From contig CAJINV010000011.1 of assembly GCA_905178155.1 (NCBI GenBank), forward strand, positions 3,591,076-3,655,075: DNA of 64,000 nt. Reading direction: 5' to 3'. The position numbers and the translations under genes were made by a program. The notes beneath the pieces were generated by a model, which was not told where the DNA came from, did no database searches, and saw only the letters and a program-made list of their open reading frames with translations. Below are positions 1 through 14,299 of this stretch, piece after piece (the stretch's first letter is position 1; each line of letters opens with the position of its first letter). The stretch comes from Amoebophrya sp. A120 (taxonomy: Eukaryota > Sar > Dinophyceae > Syndiniales > Amoebophryaceae).

Positions 1-113
1 CTTGCATTACAAATTTTTTTCTCAAGGTAAATCCGCATTACAGATTTTATTTCTCATGCTGGGAAAATTTGTCATGCATTTTTTTTACGAGTACGATACT
101 TTTGCAGTTCATA
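1..113. mobile_element. Introner, family C, right part only
   Basis: The left end is outside the window. The right terminus (ACGAGTACGATACTTTTGCA near 87-106) is the inverted form of the family C left end GCAAAAGTATCGTACTCGTA seen at 40023-40042. Coding sequence resumes at 114 with FYDISNHDPAEGMPVFEVP. Confidence 0.7.
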
Positions 114-3100
114 GTTCTACGACATCAGCAATCACGACCCCGCCGAAGGCATGCCGGTCTTCGAGGTACCGCTGGAAGTAGATGAGCTAGTGCAGCTTAT
201 CCTGAGTAAAAACGGACCCACACCAGAGTCAGGATGAGGATTTTGCAACACAAACCTAGGAGTTTTGGGAGTCACGCATGACAAGTTGCACTATGCAGTG
301 TAGTGCAGGTTAGCAAGTGCAGCCGCATCACAGATTCATCTGCTCATCCTGTTCACAGCATCACAAATTCCAAAACACGATTGGAAATGGCTCTCATGGG
401 GATGCGCATTACAAGTCTTCCTGTCTTTGCAAATCTGCATTACAACTCTGGCGTGGGTAGGTTTTTACTCAGGATACAGCTTGAGGACGACGAGGATCTC
501 GGTCGTGCACGACAGGAGCAGGAGCACGAGCCGCAGCTCTTGAAGAAGAGCATTATGGGCGAGGAGGTGGAACATCAAGGGGGCGAGGAGGGAAGACGAA
601 GTAGAGAACAAGCTGAAGCTAGTAGTACTTCTGCTAGAAAAAATAGAAACCAACAAGAGGACGGCGATCATGACAACCACACACAAGCAGCACAACAACA
701 TCTGAATAATGCCGCGAGAGGGGGCGGCGGAGCACCTGCACCGGTTTCAACAAACGGCGCAGAAGGAGCAAGTGGTAGAGGTGCTGTCGGCGGAGAGGTG
801 GACCCCTCCGATTTAGAAGAAGACAACGAGCAAGGTATTCAACTTCAAACGTCGGAAGGACCCTCGACGCAATCCACGGGGTGGCAGACGTTCGCGCGGA
901 CCAGGAGAGAGGGAAGGAGACGGACGCGCGTGTTGACCAGCACAAGTAGTCCGAGTAATAATTTATTTCCACCATCTTCTGGTTCTCCTGGTCCTGCTGC
1001 ACCTCCGCGAGGTGGCGGGCAAGAACGGCAACTGAGCAACGGAAGTTCGAGTTATACCAAAGGCACGATGGGTTCTTCAACAACCAGGAAGGTCTTTTCA
1101 TCCTCATCTTCCCAGGGCGGGGCGGAGGAGGTCAACACATTACTAGAGAGTGCTGACAAGTCGTCGGTGAAGGTAGGTGTGGGGCGCGGGTTATTCCGAG
1201 TAAAAACGTCCCCACCCCAGAGTTGTCATGCAAATATGCGTGCCAAAAAAGTTTCTCATGCAGAGCGCCATAAGAAGCATTTTCTTCTCGTGTTTTGGAG
1301 TCTGTGATGATAGAATTAGCATGATATGCTAGATCTGTGATGCTGCGGACCTGCTAGCTAAACAGGATTACACTATGAGGGCAAACTTGTCATGCGAAAC
1401 AACAAAAGCTAGTTGATTTGTCTAGCAGATTTCCCATCTTGTTCTTGACCCTGGTGTGGTTATGTTTTTGCTCAGGATACGGGTTTGTGCGGAAACTACT
1501 CTCCGTGATGCAGAACATGCAGAACGGGTACAACACGGTTATGGGGCCCTGGGCCAGCCACTACAGCAAGTCGGAAGTAGTGGACAAGATGCCAACTCCC
1601 GGCGAACAGCAGGAGCGAGGCGACGAACCGAATTCCCCGGCGCCCGGAGCAGGGAGGCGTGGGTTGTTCCGAGCGGGGGTCCAGTACACGCCAGCAACCC
1701 ACCACCCCGCAAATAATAACGCGCCCCCCAACAACACCCGGTCGACGGCCACGGCCGATGCACTAAGGCAGCTGCAGGACCAATGGAAAAGGCAGGAAAC
1801 GCCGCAAAGCTGGCCCGACCTGCAGTTCATGGCGAAGGCCCACGGTGTATCCTGAGTAAAAACGTACCCACACCAGAGTCAAGTTGGGGATTTTGCAACA
1901 CAAACCTAGGACTTTTTGGAGTCACGCATGACAAGTTGCACTCCGTAGTGTAGTGCAGGTTAGCAAGTGCAGCTGCGTCACAGATCCGTCTGCTTATCCT
2001 GTTCATAGCATCACAAATTCCAAAACACGACTGAAAATGTCTACCGTGTGTATGCGCATCACAAATGTCCTTGTCATTGCAAATCTGCATGACAACTCTG
2101 GGGTGGGAACGTTTTTCCTCAGGATACGGTGAGGGAGTGAGCGGAGGTGGATGTGGGGGATGTTCATCTCCGGCGGCCGAAGAGGATATGAGAGCCTCAG
2201 AATGGAAATCCTCAAAGTGGAAATAATTTGTGATGCATGAAATGCGACGCAAAAAGCCCTGTATTGCAGAGGACGCAATGGAGGCCGACTATTGTCCTCC
2301 GAGGGTTGAAGAATTGGGGTGCTGTTTAGCACGAGAGAACGGCACCCCTTTGCCTTAACCTGCATGACAGACATGCTTTAAGTGCCCGGGAAATTTGTCA
2401 TGCATCGACTACAAATGGCTCTTCCACTGGAGTCGTTTTTTTGCATTACAAATCATTTTCACTTTGGGGATTTGCAACCTGAGGCTTTCATAGAGGAGGA
2501 CCACGAGATTATGTCAGGCCCATATTCTCTTTCTCCCGCTGCACGACGCCCGAAATTTTTTGGCAAAAATCAGAATCAAGGCACTCCTGCTAGTGCGAAG
2601 AACGACCAAAAGGAACAGAATAAGGAAATGAAGCCGGGTCACTACATTCTGAAAGTGCTGCAAGTGTACATGAGCTTTCGGAAGCTGCAGCAATTTGATT
2701 CCGTCACCATCGTCGGTCACAGCCTCGGCGGCGCGTGTATGGCGTTCTCAAGCGTTACATTCTCAACTGTTACATGATTTGTCATGCAGAATGAGCATCA
2801 ACGTCCACACGCATGACAAATTTTTGAAGGGCTAAACAGCATGGGAATCTGCGCCAAATTTGTAATGCAAGAGTTGCAAGATCCGCCCTTTCCCTGTTGC
2901 CATTCTTGCATGACAAATCCATGTAACAGTTGAGAATGTAACAATTGAGAATCCCATAGCGTGCGCGCTGATGACGCACGCATTTGCCTGGCTCAGTCGG
3001 GATCTGCCGGAGAAAGTCCGATATCAAATGTAAAAATGTCTGGGTCTGGAAGATTGCAACTTGTCATGCTAAATCTGCAGCATGCAAAAATCTGTGTTGC

Positions 3101-6100
3101 ATGATTACCAAAAGTCGTCCAGTTTTGACCAAGTCGGGAGGTAGTTTCTCATGCAGGATAGGCATTAATAAGGTCTCGCAGAATCTGTCATGCTAGGTCC
3201 TGCATTCCAGACCTCATGGGTCATGGAAAAGCAGCATGACAAGTCTCGAACTCTTCCAGACCCAGACACTTTTACATTTGATATCCAACCGGATCAAGAA
3301 CTACAGCCGGTGCTAGTATCAAATGTAAAAATGTCTGGGTCTGGAAGGTTGGAACTTGTCATGCTAAATCTGAAGCATGCAAAAATCTGTGTTGCATGAT
3401 TACCAAAAGTCGTCCAGTTTTGACCAAGTCGGGAGGGAGTTTCTCATGCAGGATAGGCATGAGAGAGATCGCACAGAGTCTGTCATGCTAGGTCCTGCAT
3501 CCCAGACCTCCAGGGTCATGGAAAAGCTGCATGACAAATCGCGCAATCTTCCAGACCCAGACATTTTTGCATTTGATAGCTAGCGCAGCAGTACTACTCG
3601 GAATGGTCCACCACAGGAAGCAAATCGAGCACCGACAGGCTAAATGCACTTGTTCTCGGCAGTAGTACTACTACACAATCTCCGGTGGTAGAAGTTGTAG
3701 AGCCGGGAATAAATACAAATACGGTGCAGCGTCAGCAGATCGGCGCAACCGTGCGGATTATGCGAGAGAATACCACGACCGGGGATGTGCAGGTGATGCA
3801 GGTTCCAGTGCCGCAGCCCGATCAGGCCCTGTTTCCGCAACAAGATAGCCTCACGTCCTTATCGGGGTTATTTCCGTTGCAGAGCATCCGGGAAGCAGAT
3901 GAGGCGGGCAAGGGAAACGGAACGTCGCAGCCGCGGCAGCAGGTCGTGCATGAGTGCTTTTGAATTTATTATCGTCAATATGGTTTTCTTTTTTTGATGA
4001 TGATGATGTGTTGTTCATCGTGGCAAGAACTTTTTCCTCCTACCTGCGTAGGAGTAAGAGAAGCGGTCCTCCTCGCGTTTGAAGCATGTGAAAAATGTGA
4101 GACGACGAGGAGGGAGGACAGACAGGATTTTACTCGCCCGCACAGAAACATGATTGAGACAAATATGAAAAAAATCAGGCAGCCGCGCGACTGCCAGAGG
4201 ATAATGGTGGCCGCCGAGGTACTAGCAAAGCGTCTGGTAGCGCTGCGCAGCTCGTGCGGCGGAATAGCAAAGAAAAGCCTGGTATGCATATCAAATATGT
4301 CTGGAGCTTTCTGTGGAGCACTGAATGAAACTTGTCATGCGAAGTCTCGGTTGTGAAAAAGTCTGTGTTGCACGGTTACCAAAAGTTGTCCACCTTTGAC
4401 CAATTTCCGAGGAAGTTTATCATGCAGGATGGGCAAGAGAACGATCTCGTCCCAGAATCCGTCATGCTATGTCGTGCACACCAGACCTCATGGGTCGTGG
4501 AAAACGTGCATGACAAGTCTTGCAATCTTCTTCCAGACCCAGACGCAGACATATTTGCATTGGATACAACCTGGTAGCGGCCCCCTCCTGGGTTTCTCAT
4601 CGCGGAACCGGTTGGCCAGCGTCGCCAGCATGGGAAATTTTCGACCCCCCGTAGACGAAACGGGGGCGCGCCTGGACCACGAGTCGCCGGAGTACCTCTT
4701 CTACGAGTTTTGGCGACACATGAAGGACCTGGAGCGGTTGTGGCGGTCCGTGTTGGGGCGCACTCGGCACCAAGACAAGGAGCAGGCAGTCAAGTTGTTT
4801 CACACCTTTGCCCACTCGCCGGCACCACCTTTTCAAATCATGAATCAAGGTCTTATTTTTATTCTGACTGCGTCGTTTTTACGCATGAGTATCATGTCTA
4901 TTTGTCTTAAGTTCGCAGACGTTCGTAGTTCTAGTTTCTGTTTGGTCTTCTAGCTGACCACCTACAGTATGACCTCGTGCATTGAATCTGCTCGCATGAA
5001 GCATATTTACATTCTTGTAGTTGGGATTAGTACGCTCACGTTGAAGTTCTGTAAAGTAAGTAACCCAATATGTTGTTGTCTCAACTACCGCCATTATACA
5101 CTCAACTTACATGAAGGTCTGAATGAGCAGGAGGTTACGGATTTCGGAGCTTACATGCAAAAAGCGGACACGTTTTTGCTGCATAACCTGGCACCCCAGT
5201 GGCGCCGGAACGTGGACACAATTGCAAAAGCGCCTCCATTAACATCCGAAAAATACACAGCCTCTGGGTCATCTGGGGCCACGCTTGAGTTCGGTCTTTC
5301 CTCCTTCCGAGAAATGCGGCGCGAAACCAGCATCGGGTCGCAAGTGCGGGCCTTTTTTGACGATGAAGCAGCATCGAGGTCAAAAGATGTAGTTGACACA
5401 GAATTTTTATCTACAACATGCCCAGCGGTGGAGCAGGATCACAATCACAATCGACGTCATCTTCAGTGGTCCCGAGGAGGGCTCGCACTGTGTGCACGAC
5501 GACCCGACGCATCTTCTCCCGATTTATTTCTAGATCCGCCTCAACAACAAGAACCAGAAGACCCACCTAGGGAAGATCCAGCGAACCAAACACGGCCTGA
5601 CCGCGTCCATGGGATCCAGGGAGCAGAAGTTCCTGGTCGTAGTTCCTTATTGGGACGTCGCGTTCAATATGAACCGCAAAAGTATCGCACTCGTATAAAT
5701 GCATTACAAATTTTAATTTCGTCAGCGTGAGAAATGAAATTTGTAAGGCAGATTGACCTTAAGAAAAGGATTTGGCATATTATGCATGATTGCAATACGA
5801 GTGCGATACTTTATTTGCACAGGATATTGAATGTTCCGGGAGGAGTGCCATCAACCAACAAAACACAACATCGACGACAGTGCCATCAACCTCGGGAATC
5901 GCAGGAAGTTGTGCAGCAGAACTTGGCGGGTCATCGTCCTCGTTGCTAAGGAGCAGAGGACGGAGCAGCAGGGCTGTACTGTTCAAGGAGGTCGCGGAGG
6001 TGGAGGAAATACAAATAGATGCGAGTTCTAGTGCGGGTATAATTCATTGCATGTGAGCTCCTGCCGCTTTTGGAGGCTCTATTACTTCGGATTATCGTGG

Positions 6101-8414
6101 CTGCAGGGCATTTGTTATTTTTTTGAAATCTGGTTGTAGCTGTTGCTGTAGTTGTATCCAAGCCTACCTCGAATAACAAAAAACTGGTTGCGATTTTCTC
6201 TACCCCAAGAACTGAAATAAAATATTCAACCTGAGGCCCCTCCACACCACCTGTGAGTCGACCGTCGTTAGGCAACAAATCGCCGACCACAAGCTTCCCA
6301 AGCTTCAGTTCCTTAAAATCTCTTCCTCCCGTACCGCGTACGCAGCTGGACGTGCGTCTCCCGCAGCTGGACCACCTCCCCCTCTCTTCACCGGACGACC
6401 TAGACCGACCGCACGGAGTGACGATGTTTGTGTACGGTGACGATCCAGTGCCGCGCATGAGCAAGCGGTGGCCGGGACTGGGACCCAGCCTCGGCAGTGT
6501 GTTTGAGCGCTTGAATATCCACAGTAAATTTCTTGTACACGTACAAATGCGGTGTCTGCATGGCAAAACTTGGCTTCGATCCTAGTTTAGCATGACAAGT
6601 TTCACACTCCAAATTGGGGAAATTTGTGATGCATCTTGTACATGTACTACGGGAAATTTGTAATGCATACTGAACATCCTGGAGGGGCTGCACTTTGACC
6701 TCTGCCACCCACCGGTTTCTCAGGTGTTTTTCCTGTCGCGCGGTACCTTATGGAAGCGTCAGGTTTGAAATCGACAAAGTTGAAATGATTTGTCATGCAT
6801 AAAATGGATACCAGCTGGAAGCCCAATTCCCAAGCGGCCCATGACAAATTTTCGGAGCACCGGAATCCAATTTGTCATGCTGTTTGGGCACAGAAGACTG
6901 CTTTTGTCGTGCTCTTTTAGCAGCTCTATCCCAAACCCTAAATAGGCTCACAATCTGCCTCACTTGCCATCCCGGCAATACAGACACCTCATGCCTTGCA
7001 TTTTATGCATCACAGACTATTTCAACTTCGACGATTTCAATCCTGACACTACCATATACCTGGGACGCGCTCAACTGGGGCGTACCGGAGGGGGTGCTGA
7101 AAAATAGGGTAGCTGGATCATTTTTTCAAACTGAAACTTCTTGATGACGCAGAGTGCTAGCACACAAGAAGTTGTGCTTCCTCATAACCTCTATTTAGAT
7201 TTTTGATCGCCGCTTTCACGAAACGAAATTATCAAACCGAAACACTAATACACAATGAACAAAAACTCATCCTTCTGCGTTGCAGGAAAACCACAAGACA
7301 CACAACACTACTTATATCAGCGCACCGGCTTCGCCCGCTTTTTCACGGACTATCTGGTTTCTGAACCCGAGTTGTTTCGGCTGCAGAATCCGACAGATGC
7401 GAGTAGTGCGAACCCAAATCCCATCAACGAGGCAAAATTGTTTGACCCAGTGCAGTTGTTGTTTGGGTTGCACCTGTTCAACCCGCTAAATCAGTAAGGG
7501 AAGAAGCGAAAAAATATTTCTTGTCCTCACTGCGCCTTGTTGCAATAATGTACTGTTCAGCTGCAACTTGTTCGCATTGCTTCCTGTGCATAATATGCGA
7601 GCAGCCTGCGGATGAAAGGGTGGATAAAGTGGCCACGAGGCTGCAGCTAACAAACAAGACGAGTTAGAACGTTATGTACAGATATGATGCGAACGAGCGA
7701 CCGCAAGGCGAAGTTGAGATGACGATGATGCTTTTTTCTCATACGCCCCTGCACTCATTTATGAAATGCAAAAGCATCGTACTAGTATGAATTGCAACAC
7801 AAATTGGCTCAGCATTACAAAGAAATTGAATTTGTAAACAAATTTGCCTTAGGAACTGGATTTGTAACGCATGAATGCAATTACAATTAGTACGAGTGCG
7901 ATACTTTTGCATTGGATATCATTCAACCGGTTCGCGGAACACTTCAACGAGTATGAGAGTGCACAATTCCACCCCCTCCTCCTCATTTGTCATGCAAAAT
8001 ACCCAGTCCAGGACACTCCCTAACAAAATACTCAGTAGGACAAAATCTCCACCTTTTGCCTCTTCTTGGCACTGTTTGCATGACAAGCTCTGGTAGCCCA
8101 AGTAGCACTACACTCCAGTGCAAATTTGTCATGCGGTGCCGGCAATCTTGCTGATGCTTGTACTGCCGTTCACGCTGTACAAATGAGGCGGAGGGGGAGT
8201 TGTGCACTGTCATCGCGAGATGACGGGCGGCGCTGGACGTATGGTGCAGGTTCCGGGAGAAACAATTCCGGAGGTGGAGCGAAGTGTTCGGGGCACCAAG
8301 GATTCTTCGGCCCCAGCGGAGGAAGGAGACAATTTTGCCGAATTCGCGTCTTTATCAAACAGCGGGGAGGGATTCCTTGACAATCGTAGTCAATTTTTGG
8401 CGATAAATTACTGA
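114..8414 (+). CDS. Class 3 (diacylglycerol-type) lipase, 5' end outside window
   Basis: Serine esterase of the alpha/beta-hydrolase lipase_3 family, expected to cleave acylglycerols at a membrane surface. Seen: nucleophile elbow GHSLGG (2715-2732, Ser codon 2721) and the catalytic-Asp segment VTMFVYGDDPVPR (6418-6453). A likely catalytic His lies in MLFSHTPLHSF (near 7740). Exons inferred by joining phases: 114-197, 482-1191, 1485-1847, 2132-2186, 2498-2737, 2964-3021, 3289-3316, 3584-3942, 4179-4282, 4575-4849, 5117-5667, 5832-6036, 6236-6515, 6675-6748, 7062-7108, about 7287-7497, 7719-7759, 7924-7951, 8220-8414. Introns 3943-4178, 4850-5116 and 6037-6235 are GT-AG; the boundaries around 7109-7718 are uncertain; the others are introners. 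About 1,300 aa are visible. Long acidic and Ser/Gln-rich inserts separate the catalytic motifs. No RGT-type motif is seen here, so it is probably upstream of the window. Family assignment is firm; substrate is not. Confidence 0.8.
198..476. mobile_element. Introner, family D, in lipase gene
   Basis: Termini TATCCTGAGTAAAAACGG and TTTTTACTCAGGATA are inverted repeats. The 5-bp duplication CAGCT lies on both sides (193-197 and 477-481). Removing the element and one copy joins VQL to EDDEDLG in frame. Confidence 0.9.
1192..1479. mobile_element. Introner, family D, in lipase gene
   Basis: Termini TATTCCGAGTAAAAACG and GTTTTTGCTCAGGATA. Duplication CGGGT on both sides. Excision joins VGRG to FVRKLLSVM in frame. 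Diverged internally from the copy at 198 but shares both ends. Confidence 0.88.
1848..2126. mobile_element. Introner, family D, in lipase gene
   Basis: Third family D copy, close in sequence to the 198-476 copy over its whole length. Duplication CGGTG on both sides. Excision joins AHG to EGVSGGG in frame. Confidence 0.9.
2187..2492. mobile_element. Introner, family A, in lipase gene
   Basis: Left end TATGAGAGCCTCAGAATGG pairs with right end GCAACCTGAGGCTTTCATA. Duplication GAGGA on both sides. Excision joins AAEE to EDHEIMSG in frame. Inner TIR (AAAGTGGAAATAATTTGTGA) matches the copies at 6749 and 18154. Confidence 0.88.
2738..2958. mobile_element. Introner, family E, beside the lipase active site
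   Basis: Left end TATGGCGTTCTCAAGCGTTA pairs with right end AACAATTGAGAATCCCATA. Duplication GCGTG. It sits just after the nucleophile motif: excision restores GHSLGG-ACALMTHAFAW without a frame change. Confidence 0.9.
3022..3283. mobile_element. Introner, family B, in lipase gene
   Basis: Left end TATCAAATGTAAAAATGTCT and right end ACACTTTTACATTTGATA, plus the inner inverted pair GGGTCTGGA/TCCAGACCC. Duplication TCCGA versus TCCAA, one mismatch. Excision joins PEKVR to PDQELQ in frame. Confidence 0.87.
3317..3578. mobile_element. Introner, family B, in lipase gene
   Basis: Near-identical to the copy at 3022-3283 and in the same orientation. Perfect duplication GCTAG. Excision joins QPVL to AQQYYSEW in frame. 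The two copies leave only a 28-nt exon between them. Confidence 0.92.
4283..4569. mobile_element. Introner, family B, in lipase gene
   Basis: Diverged family B copy: TATCAAATATGTCTGGA near the left end and CCAGACGCAGACATATTTGC near the right. Duplication CCTGG. The right terminus has three extra bases beyond GGATA. Excision joins NSKEKPG to SGPLLGFSS in frame. Confidence 0.8.
5668..5826. mobile_element. Introner, family C, in lipase gene
   Basis: Short (159 bp) copy with GCAAAAGTATCGCACTCGTA on the left and TACGAGTGCGATACT on the right. Duplication TTCAA/TTGAA, one mismatch. Excision joins GRRVQ to CSGRSAINQQ in frame. Very similar to 40015-40162. Confidence 0.88.
6516..6669. mobile_element. 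Introner, family F, in lipase gene
   Basis: Left TATCCACAGTAAATTTCTTG and right GGGAAATTTGTAATGCATA, with TGTACACGTACA/TGTACATGTACT inside. Duplication TTGAA/CTGAA. Excision joins VFERLN to ILEGLHFDL in frame. Confidence 0.83.
6749..7056. mobile_element. Introner, family A, in lipase gene
   Basis: TIR about 55 bp: TATGGAAGCGTCAGGTTTGA on the left, inverted as TTTCAATCCTGACACTACCATA-like sequence on the right. Duplication TACCT. Excision joins LSRGT to WDALNWGVPEG in frame. Close homologue of 18154-18460. Confidence 0.92.
7760..7918. mobile_element. Introner, family C, in lipase gene
   Basis: GCAAAAGCATCGTACTAGTA on the left, TAGTACGAGTGCGATACTTT on the right. Duplication TCATT. Excision joins HTPLHS to FNRFAEHFNE in frame. 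Confidence 0.88.
7952..8214. mobile_element. Introner, family G, in lipase gene
   Basis: Left TATGAGAGTGCACAATTCCA, right GGGGGAGTTGTGCACTGTCA. Duplication ACGAG/GCGAG, one mismatch; the right terminus is less clear than in other copies. Excision joins EHFNE to MTGGAGRMV in frame. Same family as 48963-49211. Confidence 0.8.
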
Positions 8415-11221
<2,807 letters not shown>

Positions 11222-12628
11222 GTAGAAGTCATTGGGGAAATTAGTGTTTCATATCAGGCGGGTCATGCTGGTTTACGATTATCTTAAATTTTCGTCTTTA
11301 ACGGCGAATTGTTCGCATTTCGAAAGCAAGACAGCCCGAAAAAGATAACTACAGTTACGCAGCTGGGGTTGTCGCGAGACACATCAACTGTATCTTCACT
11401 TTGTGGATGATCATCTCGGAAGAACTTCTATAGATCATTTTTATCGATGTAACCTTCGCAGCATGATGTTGAAAGTACATTGCAGAGACTTTTTTAGATT
11501 TCAAATGAACCACGAATTTTGTGCGCCGGCCTTGTGATGAAAAGAAGTCAACTGGTTAATGGATCTAAATTATTCGTCGAATTTGCTGCAATGGCAACAA
11601 ACATGGGCCCATGCGCAATCTCATTCTAATCTGTACGGTAAAAATCTACTACGCCGAAAGATGAATATGCAAGACAGGAAATCTCTGAATTTACTTACTC
11701 GCATAGGCCATAGAATCCACATCGCACCCGTGCTGTGTGAGCACGAGCATAGTTTTTTACCACAGACAATTAGGGATCGATTGTCCAACACTAAAGGCTG
11801 CAGACATCGCAACATTTTTTAATGAAAGCTTTATGAAAGATTTAGATTTTTACAGCCTTGAATGATTCTGGATTCAGTTAAGAAGACCCGTTGTACATCT
11901 TATTTTGTCGATCAGGAATAAACTTTTAGATTTACTTCCTTACGTCATTGAATTTTCCCGCAACGAAAGTCATTTAGAAGTAGTACTCAGTATCTCTATC
12001 TTTCAAAAGAATAGCCCGTTATACCCTCTATTAGGCCACAATCTGATCTCACCCGATTTCTTTAGCCCAGTTTACGATTTCTTTTGAAGCCACACCGTAC
12101 TGTGATGTGTTTCGCTTCCACTCCGTTCTCTCCCTGCGAGATAAATTTGAGCAGCGATTGAATACATGGAACACGTTGCAGCATGAGTGGAAGACGCTTC
12201 ATTTCTTTTTCCCAAAACATTTATTTTCCACACCGCACAAACAAGTGAAAAGAAACTTCAGGTTTAGAGAGTGTAGGAAGGCGCGGAGTTCTAATGCACT
12301 ACCCATGATCATGGACATGAACTACAGGCGCATTGAAGGGAAGTGCGTTGTTTGTGCGAATTCGGCATGAAAAGCCGGATGTTGTTCCTTCTGCTTTCTC
12401 CTTTAGAGATTGACTTGGATACAGATACTCCGCAGTCAGGAGCTGGGGTTCATGCCAGACGATCCCGTAAGGTATTTGATAAGAGTGCGACTGCGAATCC
12501 TCACCGAAGATCCTGAAAGAGAAAGACAGGAAAAGCAGTTTTTTTCTGCCAACCCGCTTTGAATCAGATCTAGGGCACGACACACGTAGAGCGACTCTTC
12601 TTTTTGTCGTGAATAATCGTGAAAGAAG
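11222..12628. other. Intergenic, no gene seen
   Basis: AT-rich spacer between GAPDH and the cysteine-rich protein gene. Only short random open frames occur; nothing I can support as a gene or repeat. Confidence 0.6.
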
Positions 12629-13515
12629 ATGCGGTCTTTGTACACTCTCGCCCTCGTTGGCTGCATTACTGTGGCGGATGCTTTTATGCTGAAGAAGCTG
12701 GCAAAGAAGAATCGCGACAAGCTGAATCCAGGGGAGATCGCGGAAGTTCTGCGCGCGAAGAGCAACTCCGCCAAGACCATGGTGAACACGAACGAGTTGC
12801 CCGTGGCCTGCCAATATGCATTGTAAAAGTATCCTCGCGCTCGTACTAACTGCAATGACTATGCCTATGCGCGGCAACTTGCGTCCTTAATGTATGCAGA
12901 AAAGCATGAGAAATTCCAGGTCCTCCCATGCTGAGCTTCAAATTTGTAATGCATTTTGTGCTAAGTGCGATACTTTTGCAATGCATAGCGAAGCCATCCA
13001 GTGTGCCAACATCGCGGACATCTGCCCGTTGGACATCGTGTGGGAGAAGGGCGCTTGCTGCCCGGTGTGCCAGACCGAGGGCTTCAAGCCGGGCATGCCG
13101 CCGGTCACGGATGAGTACCTGGTCGAAATGTGGGAGGGTGCCGACATGGCCTCGGTAAGCAAGGTGAAGTTGTATGTGTGTGGGTCGATGAAGGCACATT
13201 TTGAATTTTGCAAAAAATACTAATACTTGAAATCAAAATCTGGCGCGACAAACCCACCCAAGAACGGCATTGATGTGTCCTCTCCCTCTGTGTGTTTGAT
13301 GCGGTATCGTGATCTAGCTTGTTATGACGAGAGTGGGCAAAAGCGGCCGTGGGTCGGTGATTTAAAGAAGCTGGATAAGCATCGATCTTATTCACTCACG
13401 CGTTTTCATCCTTTCATAGCCGTGCAAGGACGTGAAGTGCTTCCGCCTCCAGTGCCCGAAGGGAGAAAAGCCGGCTGCGCCGTCCGGCGGCTGCTGCAAG
13501 GTCTGCAAGAAGTAA
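12629..13515 (+). CDS. Small secreted cysteine-rich protein with two CCxxC motifs
   Basis: 147-aa protein from exons 12629-12814, 12993-13154 and 13420-13515. The N-terminus MRSLYTLALVGCITVADAF is a typical signal peptide. The mature part has Cys pairs including CQAIQC, GACCPVC and GGCCKVC, a spacing reminiscent of von Willebrand factor type C or similar disulfide-rich extracellular modules. Intron 1 is a family C introner: removing it with one copy of its near-perfect 5-bp duplication joins VACQ to AIQCANIADICP in frame. Intron 2 (13155-13419) is GT-AG with donor GTAAGC. Function is unknown. Secretion and disulfide stabilisation are inferred; the VWC resemblance is tentative because the cysteine order is not a full match. 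Confidence 0.78.
12815..12987. mobile_element. Introner, family C, in cysteine-rich gene
   Basis: Left TATGCATTGTAAAAGTATCC, right GCGATACTTTTGCAATGCATA. Duplication GCCAA/GCGAA. Excision preserves frame and keeps the paired cysteines. Confidence 0.87.
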
Positions 13516-14299
13516 TCCGTCGAAGTTCTTGCGTGGAGAATATACCGTCGTTAAAGTTCAAGTTCGACGGTTTTGTTGGTTGTAGAAAGTAAGCACGTAG
13601 GTAGAACTGCTTCTTATCTGATTTTGGTTTCACTGTACAAAGGTGGAGGTGCTGACACTGAGAAGTATTGTAGATTCGGGACAAGCTGCGTGTCCTTTAG
13701 ATTTTTTTTCCGATGTGCAACTATTTCTACTTGATGTTTCGAGTTCGACCCAGTCTAACTCTATTAATTTCTCTTTCTTGTTTATTTTACATGACAATAG
13801 CGACTTTGGTCCAGTAAGGACCCGAAGCGTTTAGAGCATGACGATTCATCAAAACGCTTTCGTAAAAAACTCAGGAAGTGGACGCTTTGTTCAACAACCG
13901 ATATTCTATTTCACATTGATCTCGGTTTTTTTTTTACGATCCGAATCAAGTGGATCCAAACGACTTAGGCCAGCATCGGTATGATCGTGTCCCATGAAAG
14001 CGGTCTTTCAAAGTAGTGATCGTGTGTTTTTTTTCCTTTTCGCTCTGAAGTGGAAGATGGTGATCGTGACAGAAGTTTTTCAGCAGACCATGATCATGAT
14101 GAAGATTTTGCAGATCAGGACTTTCACGCCAAAATCGTTCGCCGGAAAATTTGCAGCAGCCGAGCTTCTTTTTGCTCTTTCAAGCATGTAACACATAAAT
14201 TTTGCAGATCGGGAAAAAAATCGAGATCGACGAGGATCAGATTTTCATCTGTTGAAATGCAAATCAATGTGTGTGAGAAATAGAAAAAGGAAGATCAAG
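13516..14299. other. Intergenic, no gene seen
   Basis: AT-rich spacer downstream of the cysteine-rich gene, with several short GATCATGATC-like palindromes around 14070-14100. No coding signal. Confidence 0.5.

Noticed and set aside
303-481. Open frame extending leftwards from the acidic lipase exon into 303-481
   Set aside because: That part is inside the family D introner; the true upstream exon is 114-197.
5402-5667. An alternative + frame reading ITITIDVIFSGPEEGSHC and TASMGSREQKFLVVVPYWD looked protein-like
   Set aside because: The other + frame stays open from 5117 to 5667 and rejoins perfectly across the introner at 5668 and the intron at 6037, so it is the coding one.
1-8414. Recurrent short motifs spaced through the lipase locus gave a CRISPR-like impression
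   Set aside because: The repeats are pairwise inverted ends of dispersed elements in a eukaryotic multi-exon gene, not direct repeats with unique spacers.
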